A stretch of DNA of 64,000 bases from contig SCHM01000002.1 of NCBI GenBank assembly GCA_004123355.1, positions 558,001-622,000 on the forward strand, written 5' to 3'. Made by a program: the position numbers and the translations under genes. This document shows, piece by piece, positions 34,319 to 46,118 of this stretch (positions are counted from its first letter, which is position 1; the number at the start of each line of letters is the position of its first letter). The notes under the pieces were generated by a model. That model saw only the letters and a program-made list of their open reading frames with translations, searched no databases and had not been told where the DNA came from. Origin of the DNA: Amphirosellinia nigrospora (lineage: Eukaryota > Ascomycota > Sordariomycetes > Xylariales > Xylariaceae).

Positions 34319-36323
34319 CTATTTCATTGAAACCTCCACTCGGCTCTCACCAGTAGGGCCTGTAGTGGCCAGAGAAGGTAGCAGGTAAGTGATATCATCC
34401 CAGGGATGTCTGTAAGGCTGGTGCGCAGTCTCTTCTGGTCGAGGTAGTGGGCAATCAGACCGATGCTTCGGCCCAGCACGAAAAGACCGTTTAGCACACC
34501 CATCTTCATGTAGTCCTCAGCCTCCTCGAGGCTGAACGCACCACAGCTGCGCATCAGATCGACAAAGCACACGGCAACGCATCCATCCACGTTCAGAATC
34601 AGGTTGTCCTTCTTCGATGTTGTTACCGTTTCCACAGCCAGGGCATAGTCTAGTAGCTTGTGGCTAGGGAAGTTCGCTAGGACGTACTCCTTGACTAGCT
34701 CTACACGCAAGTCGGGGTTGTTCCGCGACTTAATGCGGTGTCCGATACCAGGAATCAGCTTGTTCCCCTTACGCATGGTGTCGACGAAATCACGTGGGCT
34801 CAGGCCATTGTCGGCAGCCTTGCTGAACTCCTCGGCGCGCCGTCAAGAGCGCCACCAAATCGAGAGCCGATAGTCAACAAACCAGCCACCAGCGAGCTGA
34901 TCAAGTCCTTGCCAGCACGCGTCGTGATAATGGTATTCATGGCTCCGGACACAGCAGGACCGTGATCAGCAGTAAGCATGAGAACCATCTCCAAGAACTT
35001 GGTGGCATAGTCGGGAAGACGCCGCCTGAACCACAGCAGCGACATGACACCACCAATACCAATGTTCTCTCTGAACACATCGGAGATGGGCATGCCGGCA
35101 TATAGCAGTTCTTGTCCACGGTCATCAGAAATGGTGGAGATGAAGGCAGCAGGTTTTCGGATCAGACCAAGCTCCTGGGCCCAGGAGTAGTCCATGGGGA
35201 TCTTAGGCACAACGGGCTCGGGAGCAGGAATAATTGTCTTTTCGCTGACAAGCTTGTCGTAAACGTCCTTTAGAACGTGGGGCATGTCCTCAAAGGTATC
35301 GGGGACGTGAATGCCAGCTTCTTTCATCGTCTTGTTCTTCATAGCAGCTGTCTCAAGCTGAGAATTGGCGAAAGAACCAGCGTGGCCAAATTGTACCTCA
35401 GTCTTGAACATGCTAGCGCAAGTACCGATAGCCCACGCAACAATTGGCTTCGTGATAACACCTTGCTTGACGGCGTCAATGACCTTGTACTCTTCAACGC
35501 CACCAACCTCACCCAGTAATACAAGAATCTTGCACTCGGGGTCTTGCTGGAATCGCAGCAAGTGGTCAATGAAGGTTGTGCCAGGGTATCTGTCACCACC
35601 GATGGCAACACCCTCGTAGACACCATCCGTGTTATTGGCGATGATGTTGTTCAGCTCATTGGACATGCCACCAGACTTAGAGACGTAAGCAACCGAGCCC
35701 TTGCGGTAGAGCTTGGAGGCAACGATGTTGTCCATCATGCCACCGGTGTTACCGATTTTGAAGCTGCCAGGCTTGATGCCACGACAGTGGCGGGACCAAT
35801 AATGGTAACGCCCTTCTTGCGCGCAACATGGGCGATTTCTCGCGCACGCTATAGATTTTGCTATTAGCCCATAGTTCACCCAGTACCAAGACGGGCTACT
35901 TACACGCTCAGGAACACCTTCCGCGATAATCGCGATGGTTCTGATTTGGGGGAATTGCATCAGCTCCATCGTGGAGCTGTAGACACTTCGCGAGGAAGCG
36001 AAGTTGACGACGACATCGACATCAGGGTGCTTGGCAATGGCCTTTTCTGTCTCTTGGTAAACTGGCAGGAGAGTCTCGCTAGTTCCCCAGTACATCTTGC
36101 TGACGAATTGGCCACCGAAGGTGTAGATAATGCCTGCAACCGAGGGTGTTGACCGTTTGCAGATGAAATCAAAGTCCAACATGCCCTGGACGGCACGGTT
36201 CTGGAGACCGTACACAAAGCATCTCGTCTTGTCGTTGAAGAGAGCGTGTGCGGGAAGGGGGCTGAGGGGTCGGCTAGGAGCAGAAAATCGGGTGATCTTG
36301 TCGTTGGCAGATAGCGAGGCCAT
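34319..36323 (-). CDS. acl1: ATP-citrate lyase subunit 1 (CoA-ligase alpha-like plus citrate-synthase-like part)
   Basis: With subunit 2 it makes acetyl-CoA and oxaloacetate from citrate, CoA and ATP in the cytosol. Exons are 36323-35904 and 35848-34319, with a 55 bp intron (donor GTAAGT). It opens [20 protein letters not shown]. The CoA-binding Rossmann part has [18 protein letters not shown] and [17 protein letters not shown]. The phospho-His loop is [10 protein letters not shown]. The citrate-synthase-like C-terminus has [29 protein letters not shown] and [16 protein letters not shown]. Three lost bases are inferred, near 35782, 34836-34842 and 34414-34415. With them the gene continues as [16 protein letters not shown] and ends VEVSMK at 34319, giving 650 residues, normal for fungal Acl1. 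Without the last one the frame would end in an atypical tail at 34324. Confidence 0.95.
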
Positions 36324-39300
36324 CTTGAATGTGCTTCTTCCTGAGGACCGTGTATATGAATGCTGCAGAAACCACAAATCAGTCTCCAAATTTTAGCATA
36401 ATAAACTCGGGATGTGAGGCCATCAAAGCCTCATACCCCTCATCCCTTCGCGGGCCTAGGCGATTGGCAATTTCTGCGAAGTGCTCGGCAATTCGAAGCC
36501 GCTGGCCTTGCTCCAGAGACCCAGCTCAAGAAGTTTTGAGACATTGGATCCCGTCGAGAGGCGCTGCGTGCCTGTCCTCAGGCCCCAAGGGAATGGAAGT
36601 TGCATCGTGTATCTCAACGTACCGTCACCAAGATTGTGCTGTATTTCCTCTTCGATACCCAGTTATGCTCTTTTTGCAACTACCACACTCGTCCCAATTG
36701 AATGGATACGTAGTAAAGAAGATACAGTCGTGAAAGCGGAGAAGATGAAGGTCAGAAGGAAAGTCGAAGAATTGAGGTGGGATGGGGTGGGCGACGAAGT
36801 TGGATAAGCCTAAGAGGCGGAGAGCTCTGGTGATGACCGGGGGATTATTTTTTTCGTGCTCTTCCGGGGATCCAAAGACACCTGTTGACCTTTTTGCTGA
36901 GGATGCTTGGGTGTCGCACCGACTGGCCTGGTTGCTGCTGGGTACCTGGTTAGCGGTGTCCAAGTGTAATAGAGGATGGATGCTGGTGGGCATATCGGAC
37001 GCCTAGGCTGAGCACCCACACTAAGCTAGGTATAATAATATGTATGTATGTACCTCGAGAAATAGCCAACCCCGCCTTGCCAGAATGGGTAATAGCCGCA
37101 CCTGTCAGCAACCAATATCGAATTCAAGAAATCCAGCCCACCTAGCTGCTCAAGATAGCGTGTTGCCGTGCTGGAAACTTTGATTTAGATTTTCCTGCCT
37201 CGGAGAACCTCTGTGACCGGTGGTTGAGTACCTGCCGACCTGGATAATATTGAGTTAAGTGCTATAAGCTGGATGCTCCGGTTGGGATCTAAACCCTTGA
37301 AGATCGGATTAGTTGGGGTAAATTTCCTTGCGTAGACTTGTTGAATGGTCCCCACTTCAAGGCCCTCCGATGTGGGCAGCCGCCAGCTCAAGAGAATATT
37401 GTACTTTAGTAAGACTCGCATAAACTCAAACACTGGCCCATTATTTCCATTAGGTCCTTGTTCTCTGTTCAGGCCTTGTTTTGTGTCGATTGATGGTTTC
37501 TCCTGCATCGTCGGGGTACCTGTTGAGGAGGTGCAGCGACCGACTCCCGACGGACCCTGGGTGACCCACTTCGACGACCCTCCACTGCGGTATAGATACT
37601 TTGGCTGTTTATACACACATACCAGGACTTCCCCACCAGAAACACGTAAGCAGAATAGATTGGATGAGATGAAAATGTGTTGTATCTCTAGTTTAGGTTC
37701 ATAACCCTCCAGTCCTTATTCGCATGACGGGTTCGTGTTCGGGTAGGTGTTTGTCCAAAACGTCCCCTATATCTATTCGTTAGTGGTCGTCATGTGTATT
37801 AGTGGAACTAAACCATCGAGAAGATGGGGCCATGTTTTGTCAAACAAGCTCACTTGGGCTCGACGATTAAATTTACAGTACTACTTTAGACCGCCTCAAT
37901 TAACGCACTAATGCCGTTGCACGAAATAGACAACTTCTGTATGGGTGACAGATTGCGATATGACGGATAGTCCCCATCAGGTAAGCCCGACATAAAGGTC
38001 CGTAAACTACATCGGAATCCAGCCGTTCAGACGGTTGTGGGTAGTCAATGATAGGTGATAAGGACCGGTGAGATGATCGGAGGTTTCCCGATAAAATAAA
38101 TGGTCATGTGCTACTTAGCACGGCGAGTTATCATAATGTACCTTATGCCACCTCAAAACAACCAAGCGTTCCGTAGGGAGGGCCACACCATCATCAACCA
38201 GAGCCGTCAGAGTAAGCAGAGAAAGATTAAAGAATCGTAAGACATAGATAACGGGCATCCAACGACTTCATGGATCAAACACCGTAGCTGGATATGGAAT
38301 TGTCCGACACCAAAACTCCAGAATGTCAAATATGGTGGCTCGTCGACGGATGCCACGAGCTCCACAGAAGGGTAGAAAATAGAAACTCGCGAGTGGGGAT
38401 CGAAGTTGTTCAGTAAGACGACATCGGGCGGTGTGGACATGGAGGATGGCTTGCCAGGGCTGCAAAGCACTAGCCGCCTGGACAACATGTCCAGCGTGTC
38501 GGTGACGGGTCCCTGCGCACACTGAGGAGTTATGTTGGGGAAGTACCGGTACATGGAGGGGTCCGCCATTGGACCCAGGCCGCCCCAAAGGTTGTGTGCT
38601 CGATTCAGACGGCACCACAACCGGAATCCGTACCTGGTTAGTGTGCCCCTCCAGCAGTTCGACCTCTGCGAGCTTCAACCCAATTATTACCCGCAGGACT
38701 CTAGCGCATTCGAGCCCTGGGATGATCCCCGCCCGGCCTGCAGCGCCAGCAAAGCGGTGTTCAGGAACAGCTTAATGCCAAAAGTTGAGCGCCGAACGGC
38801 AGGACAGGTAATCATCGGTGTGGGTAAGTACGTACCTGGACGGACTCGAAAGGGTCTGGAGGGGTAAGTATCCAAGTACAAGCAGTACAAGCATTAGGTA
38901 GTAGACGAAAAAAAGTGTAAGTGAGCATCGCTCACTACTGGCAGAAGGGGGGTTCCATCAGCCAGTGGGCAGCTTTTTGCGCTCAGCCAAACTTGGTGTC
39001 CTGCTAGGTGACTTTTCTTGAAGGATCGATCTTGTTGTTCGTTCTGCTCAATCGCTGCCGCTACACCACCACTCATCCCACCGCCTGCTCTTTTTTCCCT
39101 TCCGCTTGGACAGTTTTCCTCTTCACATCGTGACTTCACTGTCTCATCGTTTTCCCACTTGAGAGGTCAATTGTGGATAGGTAAGTCGCCCCGATTGTCC
39201 AGCAGCATGCAGATAGCTTCAATTGCATTTTGAGCAAGTCCGTAGTTTTTGTCAACTCGTTGGAGCGTCTGCTGTGAACTACACGTGCCATCTAGTAGCT

Positions 39301-39402
39301 GACACTTGTCTTCCCAGATCTTGTCGTATAAAGGGCCATTTGAAGAGATAGAAATTCGCATACGCACCTCTTCTTTTCTCACAAAGATCTTGTTCGGTCA
39401 CA
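36324..39402. promoter_or_regulatory. 3.1 kb intergenic region between divergent acl1 and acl2
   Basis: Holds the promoters of both subunit genes, which must be expressed in step. CT-rich leader sequence precedes acl2 (about 39080-39150). Frames at 37185-37616 and 38207-38678 on the minus strand lack codon bias, splice sites or family resemblance. A tight coregulatory element is plausible but none is identified. Confidence 0.6.
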
Positions 39403-41362
39403 ATGTCCGCCAAGTCGATTTCCGAGGCCGATGGCAAGGCCATCATCAACTACCACTTGACTCGTGCGCCAGTGATCAAGCCGAGCCCTCTTCCTAAGCC
39501 AAAGCACAACCCTCCTCCAAGGCTGGCCTCTCTGTACTTCCCCGAGGACGCTGATGTCAACGCCGTCCTCGACCAGGCCGAGGTCACCTTTCCTTGGCTT
39601 CTTCAGAGCGGCTCCAAATTCGTGGCCAAGCCAGACCAACTGATTAAGAGACGAGGAAAGAGCGGTCTTCTCGCCCTGAATAAGACTTGGTCAGAGGCGA
39701 AGGAATGGATCGCCCAGCGAGCCGGCAAGCCGCAAAAGGTTGAGCAACACGGAGGGCGTCCTTCGACAGTTCCTTGTCGAGCCATTCGTGCCTCACCCTG
39801 ATGGCACCGAATATTACATCAATATCAACTCCGTTCGAGATGTAAGTCATCCCAGAAGCGACGCCTCTGTACTGCATTCCGGTGCATCTGAGTTTGTCGG
39901 CGATGAAGGTGTAACCCCCATCCTAGCTAGCAAGTGCATAGCTACTGAAAAGAGCACGACAAGGACCAAATCGAAGAAATATGTTTGGCTTGGGCCAGAA
40001 CTTATGGATGCGACTGAGCAGAAACGAGTGTTAATGGAATTGGTGCTAAACGGTTTATGTGCTCAACCCGTGGAATCTTTGGGGAATGTTCAGCCGACAT
40101 CCATACGGGCGAACGGAGGCTAAACCACTTGCATCCGCGCTGGCATCCACTTGATTACCATCTGCCACCCACCCAATTACCCAAATCAGAAATGCGCGCC
40201 CATTATACTATTTCGCTTTATATCACGTGGCTTATCATCTTGATATCATATGCTAATCATCGTACTCACAGGGTGACTGGATTCTCTTCACCCATGAGGG
40301 TGGTGTTGACGTTGGCGATGTTGATGCCAAAGCTGAGAAGCTTCTGATCCCCGTCGACCTGTCGGAATACCCATCAAATGAGGAGATCGCGAACACGTTG
40401 TTAGGAAAGGTTCCCAAGGGCGTTCATAATGTGCTGGTCGACTTCATCACCCGCCTATATGCTGGTGAGTACATATCCCTCTTCTATATGATGTCACGCC
40501 CTGTTATCATCATCAGCTAACATACCTGCTTCCAGTCTATGTTGACTGCCAGTTCACCTATCTCGAGATTAACCCACTGGTCGTTATTCCCAACGCAGAG
40601 GGCACCTCGGCAGATGTACACTTCCTGGACTTGGCGGCCAAGCTAGATCAGACTGCTGATTTTGAGTGTGGTGCTAAATGGGCAATTGCCCGATCTCCCG
40701 CCAACCTTGGCCTCGCTGCTGTTTCAGCTGGTGACAAGGTCAGCGTCGATGCCGGTCCTCCGATGGAGTTCCCTGCTCCATTTGGTCGTGAGCTTTCCAA
40801 GGAAGAGGCTTATATCGCTGAGATGGACGCCAAAACCGGTGCTTCGCTGAAGCTGACTGTACTCAACGGAAGCGGCCGTATCTGGACACTGGTTGCTGGT
40901 GGTGCCTCCGTTGTTTACGCCGATGCCATTGCTTCGGCTGGTTTCGCAGATGATCTGGCCAACTACGGCGAGTACTCTGGTGCGCCGACTGAGTCTCAGA
41001 CATACTATTATGCCCGGACCGTTTTAGACCTCATGCTGCGTGCTCCTATGTCCCCTAAAGGCAAGGTTCTCTTCATCGGAGGTGGAATTGCCAACTTTAC
41101 CAATGTCGCGTCTACTTTCAAAGGTGTCATTCGCGCACTCCGCGAATACGCTAAGCAACTGAATGAGCACCATGTCCAAGTTTGGGTACGACGTGCTGGC
41201 CCCAACTGGCAAGAAGGCCTGAAGAACATGAAAGCCGCCACCCAGGAGCTCGGTATAGACGCCCACGTCTTCGGGCCCGATATGCATGTGTCGGGTATTG
41301 TACCTTTGGCACTCATCCCTGGCCGATTGGAGCAGAACACTGTTCCGGAGTTCCAAGGTTAA
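39403..41362 (+). CDS. acl2: ATP-citrate lyase subunit 2 (ATP-grasp, CoA-ligase beta-like)
   Basis: Partner of Acl1; it carries the ATP-grasp part and a citrate-binding C-terminal domain. Three exons (39403-39841, 40272-40464, 40536-41362) give about 486 residues. Motifs: [43 protein letters not shown] | [33 protein letters not shown], then [20 protein letters not shown] and [18 protein letters not shown]. One break near 39741-39750 separates [12 protein letters not shown] from [20 protein letters not shown]; it behaves as two lost bases or one extra. The first intron is unusually long at 430 bp (39842-40271). Its 5' part stays open in the exon frame to 40123, so retention would give a truncated protein. 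Confidence 0.95.
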
Positions 41363-41798
41363 GCGTTGTTTTAATTAATACATATAACCCTTGAGAGGGT
41401 ATAGCATGAGCAGATGAATAACGGTGGCCATGGGTTTAGGCGACTACTAATCGTGGCAATGTACGTTGAGAGCAGATATACAGATAGATAGCCAGCTCTA
41501 TCAGGCTGCACTTTTGCTTGGGGGGCATGATTTATAGAGACATGCTTGCGAATCAAAAAAATATTTTAGAACAATCTGTAACTTGGCCAAATCTGGATTC
41601 TACATTGAGTCGATGTTAAGCACAATTTCTCCTGTTCTTTTTTCATCTGTGACATATAATTGAACCTGTGCAAATATACTTCATAATCGCGCTATACGCA
41701 GTATTCATCGACTGCCTAGAGCTCATGTCACCTCGTTAGATAACGCTACTGATGATAGTCGCTGTAGGGGAACTCGTAACCCCCAACGAAGCTTGACA
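41363..41798. other. Gene-free 0.44 kb between convergent genes
   Basis: Shared 3' flank of acl2 and the serine hydrolase gene. Nothing is supported. Confidence 0.4.
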
Positions 41799-43229
41799 TC
41801 ACTGCTTCAGCATGAGGAAAGCCGCCTTCTCGAACTTGGTGCCCAATTCGACACAGATGGGATCACCCCAGGGTTTCAAGTGGAAGGCCCAGAGAGAGCA
41901 AATACCAGCTTTGTCGTCGATTTGCTATTGGTAAGATTGGGCAATTAGTACTTGCAAGGGATATCGAAGGGGCCAAGAAGCATCGCTTACCCAGATGATA
42001 TTCGGAAGCCCACTCCAAGACAAGTTACCCTCTCGACGCCAGCGGTCGCCATCACAGTCCTCAAGGGTCAGCATTGCGCCGAGGCTGTGGGAGTGCTTGA
42101 TCTCAACCGGCACCGGCACACCTGGCACGAAGGCCTTGAATTGCTCGCAGTAGTCGTCGAACCCCTTCTCCGCCTCGGGGGTGAGGGCCCGTTTGAACAA
42201 GAGCTCCCGGGTCTTGGGTTTCAGCAGCTTCCCGTCATTGGAGAGGATACTCCACAGGACCTTCATGTACGACTCTGGGGTCGTGTAGATGCCTTGGCCG
42301 CCGTGCGGCTGGATGTCCTCGTACCAGTAGCTCTCGTCCCGGTATTGCAGCTTGTTGGTGCTGGAAACCCTGGACTCGGCTGTGAATGTGACGTCGCCCC
42401 GGAAGGTCATGTCGCCGCGGCGCGCTTGCATGTCTGGGTGTTTTTGCAGCTCGAAAGTCATGTTGTCAGAGCCGATTCCCAGGGGCTCTACGATGTGTTT
42501 CTGTAGAAACTCCTCGGCTGACATCCCACTGGCTCGCTCGATCAGTCGCGAGCACCAGTCTAGGCCGGGGCCATAGGCCCAGCTGGTCCCGGGGTCAAAG
42601 AGCAAGGGGTACTTGAAGTTTTGGTCGAGATTGTCATAGTCTTGTTCGAGCGACAGCCCTTGCCACTTGCGGTATTGGTGGAGTAGGGGGAACGTCAAAG
42701 TATAGCAAAGACCCGAACTCTGGGAAAGCAGATGCCTGGGTTTGATATAGTCAGCGCTAATCTGAAGAATGCATTTACCTATTCCTAGAGTAAGCATACT
42801 TCAGAAGGACAGGAGACTTGGGCTCTCGCTCAATCGGATTGCCCTCATCGTCGAAACCGGTGAGGACCTTTAGCCCGGCGACTTCTGGAAGCAACTTCTC
42901 AAGGCCCTCGTCGATATTCGCGAGACCTTGCTCGACGCATTGGAGGACCATGATAGACGTCAGAAACTTAGAGCACGATGCGAAGCGCATTGGCGTGTCT
43001 AGCATCATGGGAGGCCTTTTCTCAGGGTCCTCCTCGCGGAGACTTCGGACGCCATAGCTTCGCGAGATGTCTACTTTACCTGTTGCGATATCGTGGGTTA
43101 ATTACAACCTTGGATGTTTATAGTGAGGGGTTGAGTGTTCCCACCTGTGAGATCCTTGGCGAACAATACTGCACCGTGGATTTGGCCGTCAGCAACGGCA
43201 TCACGAAAGGCCTTGTCAATCTCTTCCAT
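41799..43229 (-). CDS. Beta-lactamase-like serine hydrolase (class C/esterase family)
   Basis: Four exons with introns 43144-43080, 42778-42736 (43 bp) and 41990-41925 give 418 residues, all phases matching and no break. It opens MEEIDKAFRDAVADGQIHGA, typical of this family. The nucleophile motif S-x-x-K is in MRFASCSKFLTSIM, and the Tyr general-base motif is in TSWAYGPGLDWCSRLIE. RHLLSQSSGL is the conserved loop between them. The C-terminus has LGTKFEKAAFLM. There is no signal peptide, so it is probably cytosolic. Relatives include LovD-type acyltransferases and EstB-type esterases; the substrate cannot be told. Class C beta-lactamase activity itself is unlikely. It is the first gene of the accessory-looking block and is convergent with acl2. 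Confidence 0.88.
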
Positions 43230-44561
43230 TATCGCTGGATTTTCTCAATAGGTAGTGGGCGATGCTCTTAAAGGCCTTTAGAACAGACAATAGCAAGAAT
43301 AGCCAGTACCTAGTGCTAAATAGTTGTATATCTGAGCCAAGTTCAGGGGCGGAGCGCTGGAACTAATCCAGCAAGTTAAGGAGTTGGTGATATATAGTCA
43401 GAGTATGTCTTGTAGCTGATGTTGGCAAGCACTTGCATTGCTGATACAGGGCAACTTGATGTCTTGTGACAGGTTGCCATAATCATGACTCCACCAAACT
43501 CCGCAGAATCCGCGAATTTGCGGAGATCCTGACGTTACCTTTGGTGATGTACCATATCAGACATGAACTCCTCAAAACAGGACCTAAGTCGCGAAACTCG
43601 AGCCAGGTTCTACTTGGGCATGTCGTAGTTTTTTTATACTGTCTGCTGGTTATCTAATAATTATATAAATCTTCGGTGATAGAGATCATGTGTTCAAACT
43701 ACCTATTCTAGTTCACAACTTACAACGGTATTCAATATACAGGAACAAGAAAGGGTTTATAACCAGATGGCTATTTCAGGCCATAGACATCCCCTTGAAC
43801 CACATACAAATCTGCCAATTTCATCCCAGGGAAGACGCTGTCTGGATGAGCAAGGCCATGCGAAGCTTCAACCAATTGTACCATTTTGACAAGGATCTCT
43901 TCTGCTTCAGTGGCCCTTATAATCTGCTCAATTATGGCAACATGGTATCTGATACAGACGCAAAAAGTGGGTTTGCAATCAATTTGACTATATCCAAGCA
44001 AATAGGTGTTTTTTTTTTTTTTGCTCTGCTGCGCTTCGTACTTGTCACAAGGCATCTCCTGATCTCACGATACCTTGTCCAACACACCAAAACACTCACC
44101 TTCCTAGGCCTCATGTAGACTCCGTGGGAACAAAGGACCTAGATGTATATAGCCATGGGCTAGCCCCCAGGGACCCTTAGACTCCCTGCGCAACAACAGA
44201 TATCAATATACACCCCATACCCTGATAGTGAGGTCCTGACAGTACTTGATCGTCCTTGGCCGAAAATGGTATCAGGAATGCGAGGTTCATTGTTCTATTT
44301 CTTGAATAGCCCCTCGAATTGAACTCCCGGGTCTCAGCGGGATAGTGAGCTAAGTCGGGGATCGACAGAAATGAGAGGGATTAGTTATCAACCAGAGGGC
44401 CAGTCTCCCAGTGGGGTTGCTACGAACCACAAAATAGGTTTCGTACAAGGCTTAGATGCCGTTGTCAACATTCTTTATGCCTATCTGCGTCGGCCTGGCT
44501 ACAGGGGTACACCAAGCTCAAACTTACAATGATCCGCATACCCTGACCACGATCTCAGGAA
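43230..44561. other. Gene-free 1.3 kb
   Basis: Separates two minus-strand genes. A T14 run lies at about 44009-44022. A plus-strand frame at 43690-44118 that reads through this run has no support. Confidence 0.5.
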
Positions 44562-46118
44562 CTAGACATAGACGTAACAGAAAGCACCACCATTTCCACC
44601 GAGCTGATCATGTGTTTCAAAAAGTTTAACCACGGGGCCAAGCCATTCCATATCAACTGTGACGTTGTGGGGATCTACTGCACGTTTCATCGGCATCGTC
44701 ATATTTGTGTCAACAAATGGGATGGCGTTAAGGCGATTCTCAGGGTCCTGCATCTGCCAAATCCACCAGAGACGATCCAGGCTTGTATGATGGAAGTAGA
44801 AAAGGGGGTCTCCAGGAGAGGTAAACGGATCACCAACGGCAGCAACGTAGTGGCCAGCAGTGTGAATCTAATTGAATAGTTAGTAACTATATTCAGTTTT
44901 TGAGGCTAGGCGGAAATCGAGACTTACACCCCAAGGGTAGGGGTCGTTCTTAGGAGGCGGCGTTCCCAGTAATTCGTTGTAGAAGCTATCCATATCATTG
45001 TTACCGTTGATCAGCTTGAAAGCCCGGTCTGCCTTGGCACCCATTAGTGCATTTTTGTTTACATCGCGACGCAAACAACGTGGGTTCGCGCCGGTCCCAT
45101 CAGACCGCGGATTCTTAGGGATTTGGGAGCCCGTTGACATGGAAGTTGGACCAAGATTGACCACCATGCTGTCGTCACATTAGCTATGCTTTTCCAAACC
45201 GATCCAGGCGTTAAAGTGACACCCAGCATAATTCATATCAAGGAAAGAGGGTAACTGACTCTGAGAATGGTCCCTTGGTAACGCAACCTCCACCACCTCC
45301 CGATGCAATAATGTTCGGCGTTCGTCCGGGCTGGGCGACGCCCTTGTACGAAGGATCTGGTTCGCCAGTACCTCCTATCGAAGACGCATTACCGTTCAGC
45401 AAGGGAGAGTTCCATGGATCTTCCGAGTACCGATCGTAGTTCATGTACTATTATGTTGTTATCAGTAATATTCTAGGAAGCTCTTAGGGTGGGATTTCCG
45501 TACAGGCTGGTAGCCAGTGTACCCGCACTCCTCACGAAGCGCTTTCTCGAAAAGCCAGACATAGTATTTGTGAGCACCAAAGAGATGCATGTTGTCGTGC
45601 AATTCCATAGCATGCGTCATATGGTATGCGACAAAATCTTCATATCGACTCATAGCCCCTGAAAACCTAGTTTTGTCTGACTTGGGAGGGAGCTTGAGCA
45701 GACAATTTATAGCGCCAACATATTCTTGTCTCTGTGCTTCGCTCATATCGCTCCTATCAGTCAGGTTAGTATATAAGGGCTCAAATAAATTATCTCAAGA
45801 CGAGACTGACCATTCTCTCCTTACAGCAGCCGTTTCCAATGTACACCCATTATTCTTACTGGCAGCAATCTTCTTGGTCATGTACTCGTCGATCTTAGGC
45901 ATGGTAGCCTCTTCCAACTTATCGACAGCATCGAGCGGATAGACAGGATTGCGAACCCTGTATAAACCTATTGGTGAGCACAAGCAACTGAGAAGTTTAT
46001 CAGCAACGAGTTAAACATACACATCTATCTTTGACACATATCCACCCGAAGGCAATACTGCTGCTCTAACTCCAGTGAGGAGTTGGAGCAACACGAGAGC
46101 GCTCCTGATGGTCGCCAT
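44562..46118 (-). CDS. Secreted tyrosinase-family type 3 copper oxidase
   Basis: Six exons (introns 46020-45958, 45810-45754, 45503-45448, 45259-45169, 44927-44868) join in phase to 409 residues with no break. A signal peptide (MATIRSALVLLQLLTGVRAA) makes it secreted. The CuA side has a His series in VAYHMTHAMELHDNMH and GAHKYYVWLFEKALREECGY. The CuB side has YPWGIHTAGHYVAAVGDPF and LFYFHHTSLDRLWWIWQMQD, with the paired HH of the third ligand. YTGYQPYMNYDRYSEDPW follows CuA. The third CuA position reads AHKYY where most family members have WHRYF, so the site is slightly off-type. The function is oxidation of phenols or aromatic amines; short secreted forms are often from secondary metabolism. 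It lacks the long C-terminal cap of intracellular tyrosinases. Confidence 0.88.

Noticed and set aside
37185-37616. Minus-strand frame of 143 codons in the acl1-acl2 spacer
   Set aside because: No family resemblance, no good start context, and composition like the surrounding non-coding DNA.
38207-38867. Overlapping frames on both strands upstream of acl2
   Set aside because: Frames on opposite strands are equally open, which points to chance; no motif in either.
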